This document shows, one piece after another, positions 25,111 to 33,391 of a stretch of 40,405 bases of DNA. This stretch comes from Oceanospirillaceae bacterium (lineage in GTDB: Bacteria; Pseudomonadota; Gammaproteobacteria; Pseudomonadales; Balneatricaceae): the NCBI GenBank assembly GCA_024640955.1, contig JAHEDZ010000005.1, positions 1 through 40,405 on the forward strand, given 5' to 3'. Positions within the stretch are counted from its first letter, which is position 1, and each line of letters starts with the position of its first letter. A program made the position numbers and the translations under genes. A model generated the notes under the pieces. The model was given only the letters and a program-made list of their open reading frames with translations. It did no database searches and had not been told where the DNA came from.

Positions 25111-26187
25111 ATGCAGAAAATATTGGGTAAATGGGTCCAGCGTTACTTTTCTGATGAGGGTGCTCTGCTGCTCTTCGCACTGCTGATCGCGGCTGGATTG
25201 GTTATATTTTACCTCGGTGGTGCGCTGATTCCGGTCTTCGCTAGCCTAATTCTCGCTTTTATGATGCAGGGTGCGGTCAACCGGCTGACCCGAGTGGGTA
25301 TGGGCCGGATGCCGGCTGTGATTTTGGTGTTTGTCGGTTTTGTTGGGTTCCTGACCGCCTTTTTACTGTTTGTGATGCCTATCGCCTGGCGTCAGTCTGT
25401 GACGCTGTTTAATGAGCTTCCACGTATGGTGATTGAAGTTCAGAACCTGTTGCTGCTGCTGCCGCAGAAATACCCGGACATGATCTCTGAGACTCAGATT
25501 AGACAGCTGTTTGGTCTGGCTGCCGCCGAAGTGAGCCAGTTGGGGCAACTTATTCTGAGCTTCTCGCTGAGTTCGGTAACCGGTGTTATGGCGCTGCTCA
25601 TCTACCTAGTACTGGTCCCGATTCTTGTATTTTTCTTCCTCAAGGACAGTGATTCGCTGATCCGAGGCTGGACCGCTGCACTGCCCGAAAAACGCGATGT
25701 GCTGAATCAGGTCTGGCATGAGATGGATGATCAGATCGCCAACTACATTCGCGGTAAGGCCATCGAGATACTCATAGTTGGCGCCGCATCCTATATCGCC
25801 TTCGCAATCTTGGGACTCAACTATGCGGCGCTACTGGCGCTGTTGGTGGGCCTCTCTGTACTGATCCCTTACATTGGTGCGGCGCTGGTGACTGTGCCGG
25901 TCGCACTGATCGCCTTCTTCCAGTGGGGAGTCTCGTCGGATTTCATGTATCTGATGATCGCTTACGCCGTTATCCAAGCTCTTGATGGAAACGTATTGGT
26001 GCCACTGCTCTTTTCAGAAGCGGTTAACCTGCATCCGGTCTCAATTATAATCGCAGTGTTGGTGTTCGGCAGTCTCTGGGGATTCTGGGGTGTGTTCTTT
26101 GCTATTCCGCTGGCGACCCTGGTGAAGGCGGTTGTCACGGCTTGGCCGCAGAACCATGCAGCAGAAGAGGCCGCTACTGAATCGTAG
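25111..26187 (+). CDS. PerM/AI-2E transporter family membrane protein
   Basis: Integral membrane protein of 358 residues in the UPF0118/AI-2 exporter-like family, with about eight hydrophobic segments. It carries the PILVFFFLKDSDSLIRGW stretch (about residues 170-187), the amphipathic region before it, and the C-terminal GxVLVPLLFSEAV and SIIIAVLVFGSLWGFWGVFFAIPLATLVKAV. Some members export AI-2 or act as Na+/H+ antiporters, but the activity here is unknown. It follows the tusA-like gene closely and is probably co-transcribed with it. Its stop codon lies within a 9-base-pair hairpin shared with the convergent bcp 3' region. Confidence 0.87.
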   Translation: MQKILGKWVQRYFSDEGALLLFALLIAAGLVIFYLGGALIPVFASLILAFMMQGAVNRLTRVGMGRMPAVILVFVGFVGFLTAFLLFVMPIAWRQSVTLFNELPRMVIEVQNLLLLLPQKYPDMISETQIRQLFGLAAAEVSQLGQLILSFSLSSVTGVMALLIYLVLVPILVFFFLKDSDSLIRGWTAALPEKRDVLNQVWHEMDDQIANYIRGKAIEILIVGAASYIAFAILGLNYAALLALLVGLSVLIPYIGAALVTVPVALIAFFQWGVSSDFMYLMIAYAVIQALDGNVLVPLLFSEAVNLHPVSIIIAVLVFGSLWGFWGVFFAIPLATLVKAVVTAWPQNHAAEEAATES

Positions 26188-26192
26188 CGGCC
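26169..26192. terminator. Hairpin across the perM-like stop codon
   Basis: GGCCGCTAC (26169-26177) and GTAGCGGCC (26184-26192) form a perfect 9-base stem with a 6-base loop. The stop codon of the perM-like gene (26185-26187) lies in the right arm. There is no T run on either side, so it may be a Rho-assisted or mRNA 3'-end structure shared with bcp (stop at 26202) rather than a standard terminator. Confidence 0.5.
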
Positions 26193-26201
26193 GTTCTCGG
26201 C

Positions 26202-26651
26202 TTAAGCTGGCAAAATCTGATTGGCGTGCTCCTTGGTTTTCACCTTAGAGATCACCTCTTCAAGCTTACCCTCCTCATCAATGATGAAGGTGGTACGCAC
26301 AGTTCCCATGTACTCCTTACCGTAAAGCTTCTTCAACTGCCAAGTGCCAAAGATCTCGTGTACTTCATGATCGGTATCGGCAATAAGCGGGAAGGGCAGG
26401 TCATACTTCGCGATAAACTTCTGATGCGACGCCTCTTTATCCTGGCTAACGCCGATAATCTGATAGCCTGCTGCGGTTAGTCGGTCAATGTTATCGCGAA
26501 GATCGCAGGCCTGTGCAGTACACCCAGGAGTGTTGTCTTTGGGGTAGAAGTAGATCACCACTTTTTTGCCTTTGAACTGGCTTAATGTGATGGGGTCACC
26601 GTTCTGGTCACGGGCGGTAAAATCGGGTACCTGCTGGCCAACTTCTAACAT
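26202..26651 (-). CDS. bcp: Thioredoxin-dependent thiol peroxidase (Bcp)
   Basis: Peroxiredoxin of the Bcp/PrxQ family that reduces hydroperoxides with thioredoxin. It has 149 residues. The active site is KDNTPGCTAQACDLRDN, with peroxidatic Cys44 and a resolving Cys49 five residues later, as in E. coli Bcp. The conserved VIYFYP and RTTFIID strands are present. GGAGAG lies about 6 bases before the start. It is divergent from dapA (183 bases), an arrangement common in Gammaproteobacteria. An inverted repeat in that gap could regulate either gene. Confidence 0.96.
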   Translation of the reverse strand: MLEVGQQVPDFTARDQNGDPITLSQFKGKKVVIYFYPKDNTPGCTAQACDLRDNIDRLTAAGYQIIGVSQDKEASHQKFIAKYDLPFPLIADTDHEVHEIFGTWQLKKLYGKEYMGTVRTTFIIDEEGKLEEVISKVKTKEHANQILPA

Positions 26652-26686
26652 CTATCTCTCCTTCGAGGCTATGTAGTGCAATTGTT

Positions 26687-26719
26687 TCACTTTTATCCGC
26701 GCTTTCGCGGAAAAAGTGA
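26687..26719. repeat. Long inverted repeat in the bcp/dapA divergent gap
   Basis: Left arm TCACTTTTATCCGCG (26687-26701) pairs with right arm CGCGGAAAAAGTGA (26706-26719) around CTTT, with one extra base and one mismatch at the AT. Reading either way, the run after the GC core is A, not T, so it is not an intrinsic terminator. It could be an operator or an mRNA leader hairpin. Confidence 0.55.
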
Positions 26720-26834
26720 GCGTTTAGACTACGAATGTTAGCGCTATTTCGTTTAAAATGTCGCACTGGTTAAATTTTGCCGGAGAGCTGAGTTTGTCGG
26801 TTCTCTCGCGTAAGACAACAAAAGGTGATACAGC

Positions 26835-27710
26835 ATGATTCGCGGCAGTATGGTAGCACTCGCCACCCCAATGCATCCTAACGGTGATCTAGATTGGGAA
26901 GCGCTCGACCGCGTTGTCGATATTCATCTTGAGAACGGCACTGACTCAATCGTAGCAGTGGGTACCTCAGGTGAATCGGCAACTCTGGACTATGACGAGC
27001 ACTTGGAGGTGGTTAAACGTGTTGTTAAGCGCGTTGCGGGTCGTATCCCTGTAATAGCTGGCACAGGCGCTAATTCTACGCGTGAAGCGATTGAGATGAC
27101 GCGCGGGGCGAAAGAGGCGGGCGCGGATGCTTGTCTGTTGGTTACGCCTTATTACAACAAGCCAACTCAAGAGGGGTTGGTGCTGCACTACACCGCCGTC
27201 GCAGAGGCTGTAGATATTCCACAAATTCTCTATAACGTCCCGGGTCGTACCGCTTGTGATATGCAACCTGAGACGGTTGTGCGTCTGTCGTCTGTAAAGA
27301 ATATCGTCGGTATTAAAGAGGCGACGGGTGATATCGATCGCGCTCGCTTCCTCGTTGAGAACACGCCAGATGATTTCGCTATCTACTCCGGCGATGACGG
27401 CACTGCAATCGAGTTGATCCTCGCAGGTGGCCAGGGGAACATCTCGGTGACCGCCAATATTGCACCTGCGCAGATGGCTGAACTCTGCCGTCTTGGTCTG
27501 GAGGGGAAAGCGGATGAGGCACGTGCTTTGCAGGCTAGATTGATGCCGCTGCACAGTGCGATGTTTACCGAGTCTAACCCGATCCCCGTTAAGTGGGCTA
27601 TGCACGAGCTGGGTTGGTGCGACACCGGTATTCGTCTGCCGTTGACGCCTCTTTCAGCCAACCTGCGTGCGGCGCTGGTTGATACGCTGAAACAGTCCGA
27701 ACTGCTCTAA
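26835..27710 (+). CDS. dapA: 4-hydroxy-tetrahydrodipicolinate synthase
   Basis: DapA condenses pyruvate with aspartate semialdehyde, the first committed step to diaminopimelate and lysine. The 291-residue TIM-barrel enzyme has the GTSGESATL motif (43-51), Tyr133 in LYNVPGRT, and Schiff-base Lys161 in VGIKEATGD, the same number as in E. coli. AAGGTG lies 7 bases before the ATG. It begins the dapA-bamC-purC cluster, with bamC 14 bases downstream. A TAAAAT (26754-26759) is the best -10 candidate, but no good -35 pairs with it. Confidence 0.97.
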   Translation: MIRGSMVALATPMHPNGDLDWEALDRVVDIHLENGTDSIVAVGTSGESATLDYDEHLEVVKRVVKRVAGRIPVIAGTGANSTREAIEMTRGAKEAGADACLLVTPYYNKPTQEGLVLHYTAVAEAVDIPQILYNVPGRTACDMQPETVVRLSSVKNIVGIKEATGDIDRARFLVENTPDDFAIYSGDDGTAIELILAGGQGNISVTANIAPAQMAELCRLGLEGKADEARALQARLMPLHSAMFTESNPIPVKWAMHELGWCDTGIRLPLTPLSANLRAALVDTLKQSELL

Positions 27711-27724
27711 GAGAGGGTTTAGCT

Positions 27725-29059
27725 ATGGCAAAGCGTCTCGTTCTATTAACCGCAGCTACGCTGATCGCCGGTTGTGAGTCTCTGCCGGATAATCCGATCT
27801 ACGGCGAATCAGGCATCATTAAAGATCGCAAGACTGAGTACGCGCAGGCACAAGCGGGCAGGCGTCTGCAGATCCCTGAGGGTATGGATGCTAAGCAGAC
27901 TCGTGACGGGCTACGGGTACCAGAGCTCAATACCGCCACCATGGCGCAGGCTGAGATTATCGCTGATGTGCCGCGTCCCGAGTTCTTCTTCGCAACTGAA
28001 GGTGGTGAGCGCGCATCGATCCGTCCACTTGAGGGCGAGCGCGTAATCTTAGTTGATGAGCCAATCGATCGCGTCTGGACTGAAGTGCTGGGTTACTGGG
28101 CTGATGCTGATGTGCAACTGGTCACTCAGGATGCGCGCACGGGCTTGATGGAGACTGAGTGGATTCGGGTTGAGGGTGAAGATCTTTCGCCGTTTGAGAA
28201 GGTTTTGAATACGCTCAAATTTAACTCCGAAGCGAACGAGCCTTCGTTAAACAAATTGCGTCTGCAGGTTCGGCCAGATCCAGAAGTTGAGGGCCGCACA
28301 GCCATTAGCATGAAGCAGGTACAGATATCTTTGAGTGCGCAGGGGCGAGAGGTCGACTGGTTGTTGGATGCCGAGGAGCTGCCGTATACCAACGAAATCA
28401 TGTTCACGATGCTTGACTACTTGAGTCGCAGCAGTGAAACCGCACCGACCTTATCAGACTATCAACAAGGGGATCGCCTCGAGAGTGAGGTGGGCCGGGA
28501 TTCTCGTAATCGTCCGTTGTTGAGCGTCAAGGCTCCTGCCGAACAGGCATGGGATCTGGTCAATGCTGCGCTTGATCGAGCCGGTGTAGACGTTGGTACC
28601 CGGCAAGAGGATAGTGGCCGAATCTATCTCACTTACGTGGGTAAGACGCCGGAAGAGAAACCTCAGGGGCTGTTTGATTGGTTGAGAAATCGTGAGTCAG
28701 GTCCAATCAGTTTGGATTGGAATCCAGCCGCAGCGCCAGAAACAGTGGACGAAAACATCAACTACACGAGCGATCCGGACGCGCCTGTTGTTGGTTCTGT
28801 GCCGACACAGGAAGAGCTCTTGGCAATGGACGGCTTCAAGATCTTCGTGGGCAAGCGAGTAGTCAAAGTCTTTGGGCAGGATAACCAGAAACGGACAGAC
28901 GAAGATGGCGACCTTATCGTTGTTAAGCGTTACCAACTGGTCTTTAACCGTGCGCGCTCGGGTGTGCTTATCTCGGTTCACGATCGCAAAGGCAACATAG
29001 TCTCTGAGAGCACCGCCGCTGAGCTGCTCTGGACGATCAAGGACAATATCGGAATTTAA
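27725..29059 (+). CDS. bamC: Outer membrane protein assembly factor BamC
   Basis: Lipoprotein subunit of the BAM complex, which inserts beta-barrel proteins into the outer membrane. The precursor has a lipobox LIAGC (Cys17). The unstructured N-terminal region that binds BamD follows (about 18-75, with DNPIYG and DGLRVPEL). Two helix-grip domains come next. At 444 residues it is about 100 longer than E. coli BamC (344), with extra length around the inter-domain region. The dapA-bamC-purC order is conserved in Gammaproteobacteria and supports the call. The purC start is 41 bases downstream. Confidence 0.92.
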   Translation: MAKRLVLLTAATLIAGCESLPDNPIYGESGIIKDRKTEYAQAQAGRRLQIPEGMDAKQTRDGLRVPELNTATMAQAEIIADVPRPEFFFATEGGERASIRPLEGERVILVDEPIDRVWTEVLGYWADADVQLVTQDARTGLMETEWIRVEGEDLSPFEKVLNTLKFNSEANEPSLNKLRLQVRPDPEVEGRTAISMKQVQISLSAQGREVDWLLDAEELPYTNEIMFTMLDYLSRSSETAPTLSDYQQGDRLESEVGRDSRNRPLLSVKAPAEQAWDLVNAALDRAGVDVGTRQEDSGRIYLTYVGKTPEEKPQGLFDWLRNRESGPISLDWNPAAAPETVDENINYTSDPDAPVVGSVPTQEELLAMDGFKIFVGKRVVKVFGQDNQKRTDEDGDLIVVKRYQLVFNRARSGVLISVHDRKGNIVSESTAAELLWTIKDNIGI

Positions 29060-29100
29060 GGCGTTGGTTACTCCTACACCAAGCGTCGCTGGAGATTTAA

Positions 29101-29817
29101 ATGGAAAAACGTGAAGAGCTGTATGCGGGCAAAGCGAAGTCAGTATTCAAGACTGATGACCCGGATTACATGGTGCTTGAGTTCCGCAACGATACTTCTG
29201 CTTTCGATGGTAAAAAGGTCGAACAGCTGGATCGCAAAGGGATGGTGAACAACAAGTTCAACGCTTTTATTATGCAGAAACTTGCTGATGCCGGCATCCC
29301 AACACACTTTGAAAAGCTGCTATCGGATAACGAGTGTCTGGTGAAGCGTCTCGATATGATGCCGGTTGAGTGCGTTGTGCGTAACGTCTCTGCGGGTTCA
29401 CTCTGCCGCCGTCTGGGTGTCGAAGAGGGGCAGGAGCTGAATCCTCCAACTTTTGAGCTGTTTCTCAAAGATGACTCTCTAGGCGATCCGATGGTCAACG
29501 AGTCGCTGGTTGAGACTTTTGGCTGGGCGCAACCAGCGGATCTGCAGCGCTCCAAAGAGCTGACCTACCAGGTAAACGACGTACTTAAAAAGCTGTTCGA
29601 CGATGCCGGCATGATGCTGGTGGATTACAAACTCGAGTTTGGTCTGTTCAACGGTGAGGTGTTGCTCGGTGATGAGTTCTCGCCTGATGGTTGTCGTCTG
29701 TGGGACAAGAAGACACGCAAGAAGATGGATAAGGACCGCTTCCGTCAGGGGCTCGGCGATGTTATCGAAGCGTACGAAGAGGTCGGTGCTCGCTTGGGTA
29801 TCGATTTCGACGCTTAA
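29101..29817 (+). CDS. purC: Phosphoribosylaminoimidazole-succinocarboxamide synthase
   Basis: PurC (SAICAR synthetase) joins aspartate to CAIR with ATP in purine synthesis. It has 238 residues, the normal length. Signatures include [30 protein letters not shown] at the N terminus, [14 protein letters not shown], and the C-terminal [36 protein letters not shown] lies about 6 bases upstream of the ATG. It is the last gene of the dapA-bamC-purC cluster and is followed by a strong UUCG-loop terminator. Confidence 0.97.
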   Translation: MEKREELYAGKAKSVFKTDDPDYMVLEFRNDTSAFDGKKVEQLDRKGMVNNKFNAFIMQKLADAGIPTHFEKLLSDNECLVKRLDMMPVECVVRNVSAGSLCRRLGVEEGQELNPPTFELFLKDDSLGDPMVNESLVETFGWAQPADLQRSKELTYQVNDVLKKLFDDAGMMLVDYKLEFGLFNGEVLLGDEFSPDGCRLWDKKTRKKMDKDRFRQGLGDVIEAYEEVGARLGIDFDA

Positions 29818-29836
29818 TCGAGCTCTTGGGAGAGAG

Positions 29837-29863
29837 CGGCGCCTTCGGGCGCCGTTTTTGTTT
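29837..29863 (+). terminator. Intrinsic terminator of dapA-bamC-purC
   Basis: CGGCGCC (29837-29843), TTCG tetraloop, GGCGCCG (29848-29854), then TTTTTGTTT. This is a 7-pair stem with a very stable UUCG loop and a clear T run. Confidence 0.93.
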
Positions 29864-30026
29864 AGGGCTCGGTATTTTTAATGACATGAGGGTGTGGAAT
29901 ACCTCGATAGAAGACGTCGAGTTACGCTTGAGGGTTAATACCCTCTAATCCGCCTCCAAACCGGCAGAAACATGGGCAGCTTCTATGCTTCTGTTAGATA
30001 GCCGGACTCAAAGTTTGGAGCGCACG

Positions 30027-30272
30027 ATGCCACAGCAACGCCTAAAGCAAAAAGCTAAGCAACTAAAATCAGCCTGTTCAACGATAAAAGAGCGTCTCGA
30101 TGCGAACGACGTTGAACACATTACCAAGTTTGTCGAGAGTTACCACGGTGTGTCGCCGATCGAGGAGCTGAAAGAGGGGCTCACAACCGAGCCTCAAACG
30201 AATGATTTTGACTCGGCGATACTTACCATTGCGATGCTAGAGCTTCAGGCGTTCAGTCTATCGTCAAATTGA
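30027..30272 (+). CDS. Small hypothetical protein, 81 aa
   Basis: I do not recognise this protein. The frame runs from an ATG at 29985, but GGAG at 30017-30020 lies 6 bases before the ATG at 30027, so the start MPQQRLKQKAKQL is preferred. The N-terminal third is basic and helical (Lys and Gln rich), the middle has HITKFVESYHGVSPIEELKEG (about 31-51), and the end is acidic then hydrophobic. There is no membrane segment or signal. It is isolated between the purC terminator and the convergent rluA-like gene. A GAGGGT/ACCCTC inverted repeat (29930-29945) lies upstream. Confidence 0.5.
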   Translation: MPQQRLKQKAKQLKSACSTIKERLDANDVEHITKFVESYHGVSPIEELKEGLTTEPQTNDFDSAILTIAMLELQAFSLSSN

Positions 30273-30287
30273 AGGCATCCCGGGGCG

Positions 30288-30917
30288 TTAGAACGGAGTG
30301 GGTGAGCTGAAACTCATCCGCTCCTGAGTCACGGGATGAAAGAGCTCCAGCAAGTCAGCATGCAGCATCAGTCTCTCAACGCTGTTGAGCGCTGCCCCCT
30401 CAGCATAGAGGTTGTCCCCTAGAATTGGATGCCCTAGCACCTGCATATGAAGGCGTAGCTGGTGTGAACGGCCGGTAATGGGGTAGAGGGCGACGCGGGT
30501 GTACTCTTGCTCGCCGATCTGACCTCTATCCAAGGCGCGCCAGAAAGTGGTTGCCGATTTGCCCTGCTCAAAGTCGATCATCTGCAATGGACGGCGCTCC
30601 CAGTCACAACGCATGGGCTCGCGTCGTACACCCTCATCCTGTTCCGGCTGTCCGGCGATCAGTGCATGATAGCGTTTAAAGTTCTGGCGCTGCTGAAACT
30701 GACGGCTCAACTCACGGTGAGACTCTTTATTGCGGGCGAGCACCATTAGCCCCGAGGTGGCGCAATCGAGGCGATGCACAATAAGGGCATCATCCCAAAT
30801 CGTCTGCGCGCGCCGCCAAAGACAATCCTGCTTATCTTCACCACGGCCGGGAACGGAGAGCAGACCCTCGGGCTTCTCCAGTATCAGGATCTCGGTATCT
30901 TCGTAGTGACACTGCAT
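30288..30917 (-). CDS. rluA: RluA-family pseudouridine synthase
   Basis: Converts uridine to pseudouridine in RNA. The compact 209-residue form lacks an S4 domain and resembles E. coli RluA (219 aa), which modifies 23S rRNA U746 and tRNA U32. The catalytic motif HRLDCATSGLMVLARNK holds Asp51. The family motifs ITGRSHQLRLHMQVLGHPILGD and LMLHA follow. The frame continues to a TTG at 30929, but that lies directly against the rlmD ribosome-site bases; the ATG at 30917 is preferred. It follows rlmD by about 25 bases, a probable two-gene rRNA-modification unit. The specific target is inferred from length and motifs. Confidence 0.85.
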   Translation of the reverse strand: MQCHYEDTEILILEKPEGLLSVPGRGEDKQDCLWRRAQTIWDDALIVHRLDCATSGLMVLARNKESHRELSRQFQQRQNFKRYHALIAGQPEQDEGVRREPMRCDWERRPLQMIDFEQGKSATTFWRALDRGQIGEQEYTRVALYPITGRSHQLRLHMQVLGHPILGDNLYAEGAALNSVERLMLHADLLELFHPVTQERMSFSSPTPF

Positions 30918-30942
30918 CGACTTTTTCAACCTTTACTGAGAT

Positions 30943-32289
30943 TCAAACTCTCTCAAATAGAGCCAGAGACTCTATATGGTGAGTCTGCGGGAACATATCA
31001 GCCACACAGAGTCGACTCATACGGTACCCCTGTGTTGTGAGTGTCTCGGCGTCACGCACCAGAGATGAGGGGTCACAGGCGATATAGACCAGTGCGCGTG
31101 GGCGCAGATGCTCAATCTGAGCGATGATATTGGCTGCGCCCTGGCGGGGTGGATCGAGTAGGACTAGATCATACTCTTGTGCCAGCCAAGGGGCAGCAGT
31201 ATCTGATTGGGATAGATCGGCACTGTAGGCGCTGATATTCTCTATTCCGTTCGCAGCAGCGTTGGCCAGGCAGCGCTCTACCATCGGACTACTCCCCTCA
31301 ACCGCCGTGACCTGCTTAACTCGCTGGGCCAGTGGCAGTGAGAAGTTGCCCAGACCCGAAAATAGATCGAGCGCACGCTCCTCTGCTTGTGGGGCTAGCC
31401 ACTCGAGCGCGCGACTAACCATCTGTTCGTTAACCTCGCTATTGACCTGCACAAAGTCACGCGCGCTGAACTGGAGGTTCAGTGTCTGGGCAAGCTCAAG
31501 CTCAGTTGCCGCAGGGTTCGCGTATAGTTTGGTTTTTGCGCCCTCTTTGATGCTTAGTTCAAAGTCCGCCTGATGCAGTTTGGCGAGCGTAGTTAGCGCT
31601 GCGCGCAGCTCGTCACTGAGGTTTTTTGTCGTTCGCAGCTCTACCACCAGTCCAGCTTTGCCCTCGATGAGCTCGACCTGGGTCAGGTGTTTGATACGCT
31701 CAAACTGCTTGAGTGTGGTGCGCAAATCTACTAGCAAGGCGTTGATGCTGGGAGTTAACACGGGGCACTGCTCGATATCGACCAGTTTTGAGCTGTTACG
31801 GCGGCGAAAACCCATAAGCAGCTCACCACTCTCGCGCTGGTTGATCCCGACACGGGCGGCACGGCGGTATCCGAGAACTGCAGAGCTCTGCAGTGGACTG
31901 TCTATCGCCTCAGGTTCGACTTTGGCGCGCTTCGACAGCTGGGTCAGCAGCTCCTGCTGCTTCAGTTCAACCGCGGCCTGAGGGTCTAGATGCTGAAGGT
32001 CACAGCCGCCACACCGATCGTAGTACTGACAGACAGGTTCCACACGCTGATCGGAGGGAGAGATTAGCTGTGCCAAACTTCCCTCATCGAAGCGCTTACC
32101 ACTTTTTTCGATGGCGACTTCCACCTGTTCACCCGGCAGCGCATCTCGAACAAAAAGTGTCTTGCCGTTCGGACGTGCAACACCACGCCCATCAAGTGAC
32201 AGCGAGAGGATCTCTACCGGAGTATCGAGGTTAGTTGGCTTTTTCGCAGCCTGGCGTGGACCACCATAGCGAATGCGGCGATGCTTCAT
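30943..32289 (-). CDS. rlmD: 23S rRNA (uracil-1939-C5)-methyltransferase
   Basis: RlmD (RumA) uses SAM to methylate C5 of U1939 in 23S rRNA. The 448-residue protein has an N-terminal TRAM domain (about 22-75). An iron-sulfur cluster site follows: Cys87, Cys93, Cys96 in CQYYDRCGGC, with a fourth Cys in EQCPVL near 174. The Rossmann methyltransferase has LDLFSGLGNFSLPLA (SAM loop) and LLDPPRQGA, and the catalytic Cys is in YIACDPSSLVRD. The MxxRxRYG start and basic N-terminal tail are typical. It is divergent from the trpD2-like gene. Confidence 0.96.
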   Translation of the reverse strand: MKHRRIRYGGPRQAAKKPTNLDTPVEILSLSLDGRGVARPNGKTLFVRDALPGEQVEVAIEKSGKRFDEGSLAQLISPSDQRVEPVCQYYDRCGGCDLQHLDPQAAVELKQQELLTQLSKRAKVEPEAIDSPLQSSAVLGYRRAARVGINQRESGELLMGFRRRNSSKLVDIEQCPVLTPSINALLVDLRTTLKQFERIKHLTQVELIEGKAGLVVELRTTKNLSDELRAALTTLAKLHQADFELSIKEGAKTKLYANPAATELELAQTLNLQFSARDFVQVNSEVNEQMVSRALEWLAPQAEERALDLFSGLGNFSLPLAQRVKQVTAVEGSSPMVERCLANAAANGIENISAYSADLSQSDTAAPWLAQEYDLVLLDPPRQGAANIIAQIEHLRPRALVYIACDPSSLVRDAETLTTQGYRMSRLCVADMFPQTHHIESLALFERV

Positions 32290-32331
32290 AAAAGACCTGA
32301 GGGCTGAGTGAGTATTTAAACTAACATTGGG

Positions 32332-32337
32332 TATAAT
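32332..32337 (+). promoter_or_regulatory. Candidate -10 element of the trpD2-like gene
   Basis: A perfect TATAAT lies 40 bases before the ATG at 32378 in the rlmD/trpD2-like divergent gap. No good -35 is present at 16-18 bases upstream (TGAGTA at 32309), so the promoter may need an activator or may be weak. Confidence 0.4.
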
Positions 32338-32377
32338 TGGAGTTTACCGAACTTTAGCTGTTAACGGGATAGCCTTG

Positions 32378-33391
32378 ATGCCACAGGGTCCAGCAGAACA
32401 TCCATTCGCGCAGTATGTCCGCATCCTCGGCAAAGGCAAAAAAGGGAGTCGCTCTCTGACACTAGAGGAGGCGCGCCTGGCGATGGGGATGATCTTGGAT
32501 GCCGAGGTGGAGCCCGAGCAGCTCGGGGCTTTTCTAATGCTACTGCGGGTCAAGGAGGAGGCGCCTGAAGAGCTCGCCGGATTTATCGATGCTGTTCGTG
32601 TGCGATTTCCGATACCTGAGCAACTGCAGGTTGACCTCGATTGGTCCAGCTATGCCGGTAAAAAACGGAACCAGCCCTGGTTTTTGCTCACTGCTCTGCT
32701 GTTGGCCGAGCAGGGCGTCAGAGTGTTTATGCACGGTGCGCGCGGCCATACGCTGGGGCGCATCTACTCTGAGGATGCCCTGGCGCAGTTGGGGATAAGC
32801 GCTGCTGCGAATTGGCAACAGGTAAAGCAGCAGCTCGATCATGGCGGTTTTAGCTTTATGGGGATAGATCAGCTCTGTCCGCCTCTGGGTGAAATTATTC
32901 AATTGCGCCATATTTTGGGTCTGCGCTCGCCAGTGCATACCCTCTGCCGCCTGCTAAACCCGTTAAACGCACGCGCCTGTGTTGATGGTGTATTTCACCC
33001 GCCTTATGCACCCATGCATCAGCAGACAGCGCTGCTGCTTGGCACCCAAAATAGCGTCACAGTTCGCGGTGATGGCGGCGAAGCGGAGACTAAGCCTGAT
33101 AGCGAAACTGAAATGCACTGGATACTAGACGGTGAGCTGAGCCTCTCTACCTGGCCCAGACTCTACCCTCAGCGCCTGGTCAAAAATGAAGATCTCAGCA
33201 TATATCAGATGAAGGCGCTTTGGAGCGGTGAGTTAGAGCACCCTTATGGCGAAGGGGCGCTGCTTACGACTCTAGCCACAGTGCTGCGTTTACTTCCCGG
33301 CAATGCGCAACGAGCCCCTGAAGAGCTGATTGCTGAGGCGCGTGAACGTTGGGGTCGGCGTGACCGACAAAGATTCAAACAACTGGATTAA
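32378..33391 (+). CDS. YbiB/TrpD2-like glycosyltransferase-family protein
   Basis: Homologue of anthranilate phosphoribosyltransferase without a tryptophan-pathway context. It resembles E. coli YbiB (TrpD2), a DNA-binding, SOS-linked protein of unclear role. It has 337 residues from the ATG at 32378. The N-terminal helical domain has ILGKGKKGSRSLTLEEARLAMGMIL and EPEQLGAFLMLLRVKEE. The C-terminal domain has LAEQGVRVFMHG, LGLRSPVHTLCRLLNPL and VRGDGGEAETKPDS. The glycine-rich PRPP loop of true TrpD is not visible. The longer frame from TTG at 32327 would begin inside the promoter region. Its stop overlaps the convergent antiporter stop by 4 bases. Confidence 0.85.
   Translation: MPQGPAEHPFAQYVRILGKGKKGSRSLTLEEARLAMGMILDAEVEPEQLGAFLMLLRVKEEAPEELAGFIDAVRVRFPIPEQLQVDLDWSSYAGKKRNQPWFLLTALLLAEQGVRVFMHGARGHTLGRIYSEDALAQLGISAAANWQQVKQQLDHGGFSFMGIDQLCPPLGEIIQLRHILGLRSPVHTLCRLLNPLNARACVDGVFHPPYAPMHQQTALLLGTQNSVTVRGDGGEAETKPDSETEMHWILDGELSLSTWPRLYPQRLVKNEDLSIYQMKALWSGELEHPYGEGALLTTLATVLRLLPGNAQRAPEELIAEARERWGRRDRQRFKQLD

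Noticed and set aside
26967-27605. 212-residue open frame antisense to dapA
   Set aside because: It is a shadow of dapA, whose frame has all catalytic residues; the antisense protein has no motif and no ribosome site in context.
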